Shown here piece by piece: positions 1 through 8,084 of a stretch of DNA of 64,000 nucleotides. The notes under the pieces were generated by a model that had not been told where the DNA came from, made no database searches, and was given only the letters and a program-made list of their open reading frames with translations. The translations under genes and the position numbers were made by a program. How positions within the stretch are numbered: position 1 is the first letter of the stretch; the number at the start of each line of letters is the position of its first letter. This stretch comes from Pseudomonadales bacterium (GTDB lineage Bacteria > Pseudomonadota > Gammaproteobacteria > Pseudomonadales > Pseudohongiellaceae), in the NCBI GenBank assembly GCA_023257655.1, contig JALRBQ010000056.1:1-64000 (forward strand). The letters run 5' to 3'.

Positions 1-499
1 TTCCGATAGAAGAGCTGATCTCGCAATCGAAGTCTAAAAGCGGAACTTCTATTCTACGATTTCAGTGCATCAATTGAAGGAACGGAACAAACCCTTTTTT
101 AGGCTACGCATCAATTTAGACTGAACTCCTGAGTCTCATGACCAATTCCGCAAATACTCATGCGCCATCATCTTAAAGCCAACCTCCTCTAAGTATGATG
201 ACTTCAAGTGAAGCCCCAGCTTCGAGGAGGTCAAGAGCGGTCCGTGCCCTAATTGAATTCCTAGAGAAAAACTATTCCCATTCTGGCTTCTCATAACGGC
301 TGGACAGCAAATAAATATTCAGTCCAATAGAGTCAATATTTGAGCAATGTCCGATATTCTCGTTTCTTTTGATTGACCAAAGTATTGGACCGATTATTTC
401 AGTAATTTTTTTTGCCACTGCCGTGTGATGCTGTGAAATTTAATCTGATTGCATGTAGCGCACGCAATTACGTGCATTCGATTTCAAAAGAGTAGGGTT
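1..499. other. AT-rich stretch without a supported gene
   Basis: No open reading frame with recognisable protein character was found here on either strand. The stretch is richer in A and T than the genes to the right. It contains an imperfect stem-loop at 182-231 whose 12-base arms (182-193 and 220-231) pair with one mismatch. It leads into a decayed toxin-antitoxin operon. I read it as accessory or decaying DNA, but its left context is outside the window. Confidence 0.5.
182..231. repeat. Imperfect stem-loop (12-bp arms)
   Basis: The arms ACCTCCTCTAAG (182-193) and CTTCGAGGAGGT (220-231) are reverse complements at 11 of 12 positions and enclose 26 bases. No T-run follows, so a simple intrinsic terminator is unlikely. 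The function is unknown. Confidence 0.4.
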
Positions 500-742
500 A
501 AGAGAACACTCAATGCGACGGAAGCAGGGGCTAATCTTTTTAAATTGATCGACGACACGTCGGTCAATCACGAGCCGGTGTTTATTACGGGCAAGCGCGG
601 CAACGCGGTGCTTTTGGCAGAGGAGGATTGAAATGCGATCAACGAGACCTTGTAACTCTTATCGGAGCCGGGGATGAGGGAATCTATCGTTGAGGGTATG
701 CAAGAAAGGCTTGATGATTGCACGAATGAATTGGATTTGATT
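500..742 (+). pseudogene. Decayed Phd/YefM-family antitoxin gene
   Basis: Read in one frame from about 500, the translation follows the YefM/Phd antitoxin pattern: an N-terminal TLNATEAGANLFKLIDD segment, then VFITGKRGNAVLLAEED, then after two stops GMRESIVEGMQERLDD. The stops sit where the family has Trp after EED (TGA at 629-631) and Tyr in the ETLYLLS motif (TAA at 653-655). Both fit single-base changes without any frameshift. No ATG lies at the expected start near 500-505, although an AGGG precedes it. The next gene is a matching toxin relic. Intact antitoxins of this family bind the Txe/YoeB ribosome-dependent RNase and repress their own operon. This copy should not make a full protein. 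Confidence 0.72.
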
Positions 743-1016
743 GCGAATCTGGTTGCTTCACTTCCCCAAGAAAGCGTAAAGGTACGAAACAATACTGGCT
801 TCCTTCGGTGCAAAAGCGAATGCATGGGATTTGCTGGTTATTCTCGAATTGAACTCTTGGCAAAACCCGCTACCCTACGAAAAGCTAGTGGGTGATTTGG
901 CTTGTGCTTATTCGAAGTGAATCAATTTCCGGTATTGCCTGGTCTACCAGTTCTTAGAGGCCGAGAAGGTCGTCAAAGTGTTACGACTGTGGACTCACTA
1001 TGAATGGCGAGCGTGA
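741..1016 (+). pseudogene. Decayed Txe/YoeB-family toxin gene
   Basis: One frame from about 741 gives a Txe/YoeB-like translation with two internal stops, TAA at 777-779 and TGA at 918-920. Family hallmarks between and after the stops are NPLPYEKLVGDL, then AYS, then INFRYCLVYQFLEAEKVVKV, and the C-terminal LRLWTHYEW, which ends at a TGA (1014-1016). Intact members are RelE-fold endoribonucleases that cut mRNA on the ribosome. The catalytic C-terminal region is still readable but the gene is interrupted. It overlaps the end of the antitoxin relic, as expected for a former yefM-yoeB type operon. The second stop falls where the family has a basic residue before IN. Confidence 0.72.
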
Positions 1017-1398
1017 AAAAGGGTTAGGTGTCTGGAAGTTGTTAATTGGGTTTATCGCACGATATCGGTTATTGACTCGCTAATAAATCTGCGATGCTAG
1101 AAATTAAAATTGCCAAGCCTCATAAAACTAATACCTGGCACTACTTTCGGAGAAGCGACGTTTTGTGGCGTATTTATTGCCGCAGTAACCGAACTCTCTA
1201 GAGACACAAATGGCTCGAGAAAATTTCTCTACCTTAATCTAAGAAGTAAAAACTAACAAAGATTTCTTGCCGCGTTCACTTGTTAGTAATTTTGGTAAAA
1301 GTAAGTTTATAGATCTTTGTTAGAGGATGGCGTGAAGTTCGCCCGTTCAGAGCAGTTTCTCTCACTCGAAACTAAGCGTGCTAACAAATCCGCTACTA
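1017..1398. other. Non-coding AT-rich stretch with CTAACAAA repeats
   Basis: No gene is supported. The stretch holds repeated CTAACAAA-type motifs in both orientations: 1080-1087 (CTAATAAA), 1253-1260, 1316-1323 (reverse) and 1381-1388. Two of them form a perfect 11-base inverted repeat. It separates the toxin-antitoxin relic from the serine hydrolase gene, and base composition changes sharply at about 1390. Confidence 0.5.
1253..1323. repeat. Perfect 11-bp inverted repeat, 71 bp overall
   Basis: CTAACAAAGAT (1253-1263) is the exact reverse complement of ATCTTTGTTAG (1313-1323). A further GTTAG lies inside at about 1281-1285. The CTAAC...GTTAG ends and total length recall an integron attC site, but the outer flanks do not fully match RYYYAAC/GTTRRRY and the inner arms pair poorly. 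It could equally be a remnant mobile-element end. Confidence 0.45.
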
Positions 1399-2751
1399 TC
1401 ATTTGGGTTCCAAAACCGCCTGATAAACCGCCTGCCGTGAAGCCCCTCTGACATCCGGTACCGGGGTTCTGCCCCCGAACTGCTGAATCATCCCCACGAA
1501 CACAATATCCTCCACCGGATCAATCCAGAACCACGTCCCCGCAGCACCACCCCAGTAGAACTCGCCCTTGGAGTAGCTCTCGGCTTCGACCGGGTCCTCT
1601 ATGATGGCGAAATCCAGTCCGAACGTCGTGCCTCGTGCACCGAGTCCTATGCCAGGAACGCTCTTGGGTAGCTGATTCCTGTGCATGATCTCTACCGTCA
1701 GCGGGGCGAGGATGCGCACGCCATCCAGTTCGCCGCCATTGGCGACCATCTGTGCAAAGCGCATGTAATCCATTGCGGTTGATACGAGACCGCCGCCACC
1801 GGATTCGAACGCCTGATCCAGCAAGTAGTTGTTAGAGCCCCCGAAACCTTCCTGCGCAACGAGTTTGCCATCCGGGGCGTAGCCGTAAACCTGAGCGAGT
1901 CTGTCGGCCTTTTCTTCCGGGACGTAGAAATCGGTGTCCTTCATGCCGAGCGGTTCGAAGATGCGCTCTTCGAGGAAATCGCTGAACTTCTGGCCGGACA
2001 GTTTCTCAACGACATAGCCCTGCACGTCGACTGAGACGCTGTAGTGCCACATTGAGCCTGGTTGTTGTCGCAGGGGAATCTTCGCGAGTTTGTCGATCAT
2101 ATCTTGCAAAGTCGAGTCCGGGTCGAGCATGTTGACGTCGTTGTACATGTCATCGACTTTCGACTGGGAAAACAGGCCGTAGGTCAGGCCGCCGGAATGG
2201 CTCATCAGTTCACGCATTGTCATTTTGTGAGTCGGCGGTTCAGTGATGATGTTGCCATCTGCATCCTCGCCGGCGGCGACCTGCAGATCCTTGAACTCGG
2301 GAATGTATTTCTCGACGGGATCTGACAATTTGAATTTGCCTTCTTCGTACAGAATCATCATCGCCACGCCGGTAATTGGCTTGCTCATGGAGTAGATGCG
2401 GAAGATGTCGTCTTTTGCCATGGGATCGCCAGCCGCGATGTCGCGGTAGCCGACTGCGTCGAACTGAACGATCTTGCTGTCACGCGCTGTCATTGTCACC
2501 ACGCCGGCGAGTTGGCCGTTATCGACAAACTCCTTCATTCTGGCATTGACGCGGGCGAGTCGTTCGGAATCCATGCCCACCGATTCCGGTTGCGCCATTT
2601 GCAAGTCGGCACTGTATTGCGGGGTTGCCGGAGCAGCTGTAGTCGCAGAGGAGGCGGGTTGTTGAGGTTGGCAAGCCGCCAGGACGAGCAGGGCAGAGGC
2701 AAACAGGCTGGCTTTGAAAAGGGGCAGGTTTTTGGGCTGGAAATTCGGCAT
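1399..2751 (-). CDS. Beta-lactamase-family serine hydrolase, lipoprotein
   Basis: This 450-residue protein has a lipoprotein signal (LVLAAC, Cys27) and then a serine beta-lactamase/esterase domain. The SxxK nucleophile motif is SMSK at residues 121-124. The second catalytic motif appears as YSV at 237-239, and a HSGG segment follows the variable loop. Family members are class C-like hydrolases, often esterases such as EstB or D-amino-acid peptidases, so a resistance role should not be assumed. It is probably attached to a membrane in the envelope. It is transcribed away from the malonyl-CoA decarboxylase gene, with a divergent promoter region of about 210 bases between. Substrate unknown. Confidence 0.85.
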   Translation of the reverse strand: MPNFQPKNLPLFKASLFASALLVLAACQPQQPASSATTAAPATPQYSADLQMAQPESVGMDSERLARVNARMKEFVDNGQLAGVVTMTARDSKIVQFDAVGYRDIAAGDPMAKDDIFRIYSMSKPITGVAMMILYEEGKFKLSDPVEKYIPEFKDLQVAAGEDADGNIITEPPTHKMTMRELMSHSGGLTYGLFSQSKVDDMYNDVNMLDPDSTLQDMIDKLAKIPLRQQPGSMWHYSVSVDVQGYVVEKLSGQKFSDFLEERIFEPLGMKDTDFYVPEEKADRLAQVYGYAPDGKLVAQEGFGGSNNYLLDQAFESGGGGLVSTAMDYMRFAQMVANGGELDGVRILAPLTVEIMHRNQLPKSVPGIGLGARGTTFGLDFAIIEDPVEAESYSKGEFYWGGAAGTWFWIDPVEDIVFVGMIQQFGGRTPVPDVRGASRQAVYQAVLEPK

Positions 2752-2964
2752 GATCGCGTTCTCTCTCTCAGTGAGGTGAGTTTTTTATCGGCTCTCGCCT
2801 GCGGGCGATTTCAGAGCCGGTTTTCTTCGAATGCAGGACTGACCCAAAATAATAGGACGCTCGCTCGGTGAAGTCCATAGTCCAAAAGGTCAGTGCCTTT
2901 CTTTGTGAAAAGCCCCTACAAATCCAGTAGACTGTGCGCAGCTTAACTCGCGGGGTAGTAGCAT

Positions 2965-4260
2965 ATGGCGTTTGGCAGGTTTCAGGATTTTCTCAGCGGT
3001 CTCGTGAAGGGACAGCGGGGACGGTTGTTCGCCGGCAATGCACAACCAAGCATGGCCGAATTGCTGCAAAAGATTATGGGTAACACCGGTGAGGTGTCTG
3101 CGATCGTGACAGCCCGAGAGTTGCTGGATCGTTATGGCAGTCTTTCCGATGACGAGAAACTGAGTTTTTTCGAGACACTGGAGCAGGATTTCAACGCCGA
3201 TAAGGCCGCCGTCGAGGCGGCCTACAAGACCTACGCGGCGAATCCCAATAGTGCCAATCTCAATGCACTCTCTCGTGTTACCGAACCTCGCCGTCATGAA
3301 TTGTTGCGTCGTCTGAACCAGACCCCCGATGCGACGCATGATCTTGTGAGCATGCGCACCGATTTGCTGAAACTGCTCAAGCCGCACCCGCAGTTGAAAG
3401 CCGTCGACGATGACTTCGTACGCATGTTTACGTCCTGGTTCGGACGCGGCTTTCTTGTGCTACAAACCATCAACTGGTCCACGTCCGCAGCCATCCTCGA
3501 GCGCATCATTCGCTATGAGGCGGTGCATGAGATCAAGGACTGGAATGATCTGCGCAGTCGCATCGATCCGCCGAACCGGCGTTGCTTCGCCTTCTTTCAC
3601 CCGGCGCTTGTCGATGAGCCGCTGATTTTCGTCGAGGTGGCACTCGGGCAGGACGTGCCGGGGTCTATCTTCGCGATTCTCAATGACCACATCGAAGACG
3701 ATGACTGGTCACCGGAATACAAGACGGCAACGTTCTACAGCATCAGCAATTGCCAGCCGGGGCTGAAGAACATCTCCTTCGGCAATTTCCTCATCAAGCA
3801 GGTGGTGCAGGAACTGCAGGCCGAATTCCCCTCGATCAAACAGTTTGTGACCTTGTCGCCGATTCCGGGTTTTGCCAACTGGCTGAACGCCGATGAGGCG
3901 ACCCCGGAATCGAGCCTTGCCCAACTCAAGCGAACGGTGAGGGAGTTTCCCGAAAAGCGCGAAATGAACGAAGAGCAATCGCAGGTTTTGCGGCGATTGA
4001 TGTTCAATTACCTGGCCGTGGCGAAGCAGGGCAAATACCCGGTTGATCCTGTGGCCCGTTTCCATCTCGGTAATGGCGCCATGATTCACCAGATCCATAC
4101 AGGGGCGGATGTCAGCAAGAAGGGGCTCACACAGTCCTTCGGCACGATGGTGAATTATCTCTACGATCTCCGTTACATCGAGCGTAACCACGAGAGTTAT
4201 GTCTCGGAAGGGGTGGTCGAATACAGCGATAAGTTGAAATCTCTCCTCCTCAAATCCTGA
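2965..4260 (+). CDS. Malonyl-CoA decarboxylase
   Basis: This 431-residue protein matches malonyl-CoA decarboxylase (MCD), which converts malonyl-CoA to acetyl-CoA and CO2. The N-terminal half is helical. The C-terminal catalytic half contains FHPALVDEPLIFVEVAL (about 210-226), ISNCQPGLKNISFG (about 259-272) and TLSPIPGFANWL (about 296-307), typical of the family and GNAT-like in fold. No malonate transporter or malonyl-CoA synthetase lies next to it, so it may control malonyl-CoA level or use malonate activated elsewhere. The start codon is ATG at 2965. It is divergent from the serine hydrolase and followed at 115 bases by the DUF2239 gene. Confidence 0.88.
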   Translation: MAFGRFQDFLSGLVKGQRGRLFAGNAQPSMAELLQKIMGNTGEVSAIVTARELLDRYGSLSDDEKLSFFETLEQDFNADKAAVEAAYKTYAANPNSANLNALSRVTEPRRHELLRRLNQTPDATHDLVSMRTDLLKLLKPHPQLKAVDDDFVRMFTSWFGRGFLVLQTINWSTSAAILERIIRYEAVHEIKDWNDLRSRIDPPNRRCFAFFHPALVDEPLIFVEVALGQDVPGSIFAILNDHIEDDDWSPEYKTATFYSISNCQPGLKNISFGNFLIKQVVQELQAEFPSIKQFVTLSPIPGFANWLNADEATPESSLAQLKRTVREFPEKREMNEEQSQVLRRLMFNYLAVAKQGKYPVDPVARFHLGNGAMIHQIHTGADVSKKGLTQSFGTMVNYLYDLRYIERNHESYVSEGVVEYSDKLKSLLLKS

Positions 4261-4324
4261 CCTTGCTGCCCCCTGGCGTCGCTGAATGCGCGTGATCGGC
4301 AGCGAATATGAAATTGCTCGCCAA

Positions 4325-4352
4325 ATTAATATATCCGGGTGTAATTCTTTTC
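4325..4352 (+). promoter_or_regulatory. Possible operator before the DUF2239 gene
   Basis: The segment AATTAATATATCCGGGTGTAATT has short inverted arms AATTA/TAATT around a CCGG core and lies about 25-50 bases before the ATG at 4376. Position and partial dyad symmetry suggest a regulator site or promoter element. I cannot name the regulator. Confidence 0.3.
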
Positions 4353-4375
4353 ACCTTGGTAAAAAGGATTGTGCT

Positions 4376-4966
4376 ATGACGGAACCTGAACAGTTACTGG
4401 TCTTTCTGGGAGCCACTCGCATCACGCAGGGGGCGCGTGGAGATGTCATTCGAACACTGCTCTCGCAAACACAGGGAGAGGACGTCCCTCCTTACCTGGT
4501 GTTTCGGGTCAAAGACGGCCAGCGCGTAGATATCAATCTAGCGAGCGCCGCTGAGGCCGCAAATCCGCAGCGGACCCGCGCTCCAGTCCCTGCAGCAGGC
4601 GCTCCCGTGGGCTCTCAGAAGGCCCGTGGGCGGCCGCGGCTGGGGGTAGTTGGGCGGGAAGTGACGCTATTTCCGCGCCACTGGGAATGGCTGGATCGAC
4701 AACGGGGAGGGGCCTCGGCGGCGCTGCGCCGTATTATCGATGCCGATCGCAAACTACATGCCGACGAGGATCAGGTCCGGCAGGCCCAGGATGCCACGCA
4801 CCGCTTCATGTATGCCATGGCAGGGAATCTGGCGGGCTTTGAGGAAGCAATGCGGGCGCTCTATGCCGGCGACAAGGTAAGCTTTGCCCAGCAGATTCGC
4901 AGTTGGCCGGATGATATCCGTGACACCACGCTCGACTTCGCCCGCGACGCCTTTCAGGGCAATTAA
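4376..4966 (+). CDS. DUF2239 family protein
   Basis: The 196-residue product from ATG 4376 matches the DUF2239 family of unknown function. Conserved segments include GRPRLGVVGREVTLFPRHWEWL and GGASAALRRIIDA in the middle, then RFMYAMAGNLAGFEEAMRAL and a closing WPDDIRD. An Ala/Pro-rich linker separates the N-terminal part (about 1-65) from the conserved part. The frame stays open upstream to 4286, but ATG 4376 has an AAAAAGGA Shine-Dalgarno-like sequence and the family begins there. The protein looks cytoplasmic. A possible operator lies just upstream, so the gene may be induced by a specific signal. Confidence 0.8.
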   Translation: MTEPEQLLVFLGATRITQGARGDVIRTLLSQTQGEDVPPYLVFRVKDGQRVDINLASAAEAANPQRTRAPVPAAGAPVGSQKARGRPRLGVVGREVTLFPRHWEWLDRQRGGASAALRRIIDADRKLHADEDQVRQAQDATHRFMYAMAGNLAGFEEAMRALYAGDKVSFAQQIRSWPDDIRDTTLDFARDAFQGN

Positions 4967-5128
4967 AGGCATGCCTATCCCGATATCCCGGATCCCGACG
5001 AGTCCTGGCTGCTTGAGTCGTGAGCTTGGCTTGGGGGAAAAGCTGTTACAATCAGCGCTGCTGATTTTGCGCCAGCGCGCCAGGACTATGTGCTTGAAGG
5101 CCAAAGCAAGGCTGGAAATTTACACTCA

Positions 5129-6448
5129 ATGACAAACACTGACACTGACAACCAACAGATTCGTGCCATCCAGGAGGCATTCTCGCCAGTGGAACTGCGT
5201 GCGCTCGGCAAGCGCATCACGGACAGCGGAGTTCTTGGTAGATCTCGTCACTACGCACGTTTGCTGGATTATCTCGTGCAATGTGCGATCGAGAACAAAT
5301 CTCCGAAGGAAATTGAGCTCGCACTGGAGGCGCTTGGCAGGGCGGAGGATTTCGATGTGTCGGCTGACTCCACCGTGCGTGTGTACATTCACCAGCTGCG
5401 AAAGAAGCTCGACAATTATTATGAACAATTCGAGAAAGATGCCCGCTACCGCATCGTGATTCCTCGCGGCAAATATACCCTGGCGGCACTGCCACAGACG
5501 CCAGTGCGGGTGACATTCTCTCCGGCACCGCTGAAGGTACCACGATTCACACTTACGACCGGTTTGTTGTTGGTAATGATCATGTTGCTCGTCGCCAATC
5601 TCGTCGTGCTCATGCAGGATGATGGCAATCCCGTAGAGCACGCCTCACGTGTAGCCGCGGCACATCCGGTCTGGGACAAGGTGCTCAATGATGAAAAACC
5701 TATATTGCTGGTGATGGGTGACTACTACATTTTCGGCGAGTTGAATGCGAACGGCAATGTCGCGCGTATGGTGCGCGAGTTCAATGTGAATTCGCCCCGT
5801 GATCTCGAGGAGCTGCAATTCAGCGATATTGAGCGCACGGAGAATTATCTCGATCTGGATTTGAGCTACATGCCTGAGGGCAGCGCCTACGCGCTCGCGC
5901 GTATCGTGCCGATCCTGCAGGAGAGCGGAAAACCGGTAAACATCACCATGATGTCTGATCTGACAACGGCGGAAATTCGCAGTAATCACATCGTGTACAT
6001 CGGCTATATCAGCGCCCTGGACAAACTCAAGGAAATGACTTTTGCCGGATCCGGTTTGCAGATCGGGCGCAGTTACGATGAATTGTTTAATGTCGATACC
6101 GCGGAATACTACACGAGTGATGCCGGATTGCCGGAAGCGGGTGAGCCTTTCCGCGACTATGGACTGTTTGCGACGTTTCCGGCCAGCGCGGAAACCCAGG
6201 TCATCCTGATCACCGGCATGCGCGATGCCGGCCTCATGCATACGGCGCAGGCGCTCACCGATGGCAAGTCTCTCGATGATCTTGTCGTAGCAATTGACAG
6301 CGATACTGACGAGGCCGTTGCGAGCTTCGAGGCGCTGTACGAAGTTTTCGGCATCGATCGCCTCAATTTCGACGCCAATCTCGTGTACACCAGCTTGCTG
6401 GATTCGCGACGCATTTGGGGAACGGTCAGTCAGACACTGGTCAACTGA
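5129..6448 (+). CDS. Membrane-anchored winged-helix protein of unknown signal
   Basis: The 439-residue product starts at ATG 5129; the frame is open further upstream but without family support. Residues about 20-115 form a winged-helix type DNA-binding domain seen in many proteobacterial regulators, with RHYARLLDYLVQCAIE, DSTVRVYIHQLRKKL and IPRGKYTL. One transmembrane helix follows (about 138-162, LLLVMIMLLVANLVVL). The rest (about 165-439) is probably periplasmic and unrecognised. This is the topology of one-component membrane regulators such as CadC or ToxR, which sense outside and bind DNA inside; that role is an inference. There is no obvious partner gene beside it. Confidence 0.7.
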   Translation: MTNTDTDNQQIRAIQEAFSPVELRALGKRITDSGVLGRSRHYARLLDYLVQCAIENKSPKEIELALEALGRAEDFDVSADSTVRVYIHQLRKKLDNYYEQFEKDARYRIVIPRGKYTLAALPQTPVRVTFSPAPLKVPRFTLTTGLLLVMIMLLVANLVVLMQDDGNPVEHASRVAAAHPVWDKVLNDEKPILLVMGDYYIFGELNANGNVARMVREFNVNSPRDLEELQFSDIERTENYLDLDLSYMPEGSAYALARIVPILQESGKPVNITMMSDLTTAEIRSNHIVYIGYISALDKLKEMTFAGSGLQIGRSYDELFNVDTAEYYTSDAGLPEAGEPFRDYGLFATFPASAETQVILITGMRDAGLMHTAQALTDGKSLDDLVVAIDSDTDEAVASFEALYEVFGIDRLNFDANLVYTSLLDSRRIWGTVSQTLVN

Positions 6449-6795
6449 ACCCGTTCCCGGCTATTATCGAACGCTCGATTCACAATCCCCAGTTTACATG
6501 CTTTCGTCTGCTCTGCTTGCGTGGCCCGCTCAGCGCCTGTTGTCAGTGACAAAGCAAAAAGAAGGCGGCTCGCTGAATGCGGCGAGCGCAACTTGAGAGG
6601 CAGATCGGGAATATAGCGGTCGTTGAAGTTGACGAGGCTGAAGCAGTTGGAGAGTAAGCAGAAAAATGACGCTTTGCTAGGCCACAGCGAGATTAACTCA
6701 GGGCCTCAGTGCAGTAGAGGCCCGTGAAACTTACCTCACGCTAGACACTGAAAGCCCCATGTGGGCGTGGACTTGAAGCAGTCGCGTTGACAGTT
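6449..6795. other. Intergenic stretch, nothing recognised
   Basis: The 347 bases between the winged-helix gene and the convergent AP2-domain gene contain no supported gene. A short stem GCTCGC/GCGAGC lies near 6570-6590. Some minus-strand frames give plausible short peptides, but nothing I could assign to a family. Confidence 0.4.
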
Positions 6796-7230
6796 TTAGA
6801 CGATTCGATTCGCTTTGACTGCGCTGCGACGTGCCTTGATTGCCAGGTTCTTGGCTTTGTCATCTCCGTACTTGTTGATGGAGAAGTAGGCATTCTTCTG
6901 CTTGCGCTTTACGCCTTTGCCCTCTTGCCAGGTTGCCACCCAGGAATGGTCTTTCTCTGAATAGCTCACACCGATTTCGCCCGAAGAATTCAGTGGTGAA
7001 ATTTTGCGAGGGCTGAACTTCGCGTAAGGCCAGTTTGAACCATAAATCTTGCGGCCCTCGATATCACGCTTGGCCTTGGCCGCGGTAATTGCCTTGGTTT
7101 TACCGCCGTATTTCTTGAACGGGAATGATTGCTGAAAGCTCTTGCCATCATATTTAATTCTTACCCAGGCACAATTTGTACCACGGGATTCGATGATACT
7201 GATGTGATGTAGTGCGCTAAGTTTTTTCAC
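6796..7230 (-). CDS. AP2 DNA-binding domain protein
   Basis: The 144-residue basic protein appears to hold two AP2/ERF-like units. The first spans about 8-65 (CAWVRIKYDGKSFQQSFPF, then GGKTKAITAAKAKRD) and the second about 80-135 (GEIGVSYSEKDHSWVATW, then KNAYFSINKYG and KNLAIKARR). AP2 folds bind DNA through a three-stranded sheet. In bacteria they usually sit in integrases or HNH homing endonucleases; here no nuclease or recombinase domain is present. Free-standing bacterial AP2 proteins exist but their function is poorly known. The region of about 190 bases upstream is AT-rich. The basic composition fits nucleic-acid binding. Confidence 0.7.
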   Translation of the reverse strand: MKKLSALHHISIIESRGTNCAWVRIKYDGKSFQQSFPFKKYGGKTKAITAAKAKRDIEGRKIYGSNWPYAKFSPRKISPLNSSGEIGVSYSEKDHSWVATWQEGKGVKRKQKNAYFSINKYGDDKAKNLAIKARRSAVKANRIV

Positions 7231-7416
7231 ATGAACCTCTCTCGTTCTATGGCCGTCCTGCGATCTGACGGAAAAACGTAACTAAAATTGATGTATGGAC
7301 CAATATATAGACAGCTATGAGCCGCTATTTATTGCAGGAAAATGCGCGCAATACAAAAGTGGCTATTTGGGCTGATTGTGATTGGTGCTTAGTTTACACC
7401 TATTACAGGGTGTGGG

Positions 7417-7659
7417 CTAGGCGTGAGCGGCCATGTGCTGGATGACACCAGGTTTACGACTTTCTATCTTGGAGATGCTGTAGTCGTAATTTTTGGCGCT
7501 GGGATCGATGCCCATTGCCTCATCGATAGCGGCAGCCAGATCGGCCTGTGCGGCCTGCTTTGTTAGGTAAGGTCCCGAAATCTTCACCTGCAGAGAGGGC
7601 TCGTTCGGGGCAGTTGCTACGATATAGAAGTTTTTCGCGTTCACTTGGTTAACATCCAT
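7417..7659 (-). CDS. Small hypothetical protein
   Basis: The 80-residue product begins MDVNQVNAKNFYIVATAP when read from ATG 7659. A GTG at 7665 with a better spaced GGAG is an alternative, and the frame is open to 7737. It is small and soluble, with segments KISGPYLTKQAAQADLAAAIDEAM and YDYSISKIESRKPG. It has protein-like composition but I do not recognise the family. The alternation of sheet and helix could suit a small DNA-mimic or SPOR-like fold, but this is speculation. It lies in the same orientation as the AP2 gene, upstream of it. Confidence 0.5.
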   Translation of the reverse strand: MDVNQVNAKNFYIVATAPNEPSLQVKISGPYLTKQAAQADLAAAIDEAMGIDPSAKNYDYSISKIESRKPGVIQHMAAHA

Positions 7660-8084
7660 CGGCACGGTGGCCGACTCCTGACTTGCCTGATGTGCACACA
7701 GATAGGGCGAGTGGCACGACGATATTGGCATTGGCAAAAAAACTATACGGCTAATATCGGCCGCGTATTAAAAACCAACAGTGTCTGTAATACAAGATGT
7801 GCGGCACAGTTTTTCTGCACTTCGCCTCCCTGTATACAGACTATGACGGCCGAGCTGTACAGAAGCTTAATCCCAGTTATTTCAACTGTTTGCGTGGTTC
7901 GTCACAGTTCGGGGAAAAGGGCTTCTTGGGAGCCTCGGCGGTCGCAATCCTGATTACAATACGTCAGTTCTCCGGGTTGGGATCAGCCGCTAGAAGCTCA
8001 TGCAATCGCGAGGGGCATGTCATAAAATACGGTGCTGTTGGGTCTGCTTAGAAAGACCAAAATCCAAGGAAACTCTATTCAATC
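7660..8084. other. Divergent intergenic region before the arsenosugar operon
   Basis: About 425 bases between the small unknown gene and arsS. A plus-strand frame (7797-8051) is open but lacks family similarity. A CATAAAAT sequence at about 8020-8028 could be a -10 element for arsS, and AAGGA lies at 8066-8070. Confidence 0.35.

Noticed and set aside
1-1398. Complete integron or prophage edge
   Set aside because: No integrase, transposase or phage gene is visible and the attC-like repeat is only a partial match, so only a relic is claimed.
7797-8051. Plus-strand open frame of 84 codons before arsS
   Set aside because: No family similarity, poor start context and ordinary shadow composition; listed only as part of the gap.
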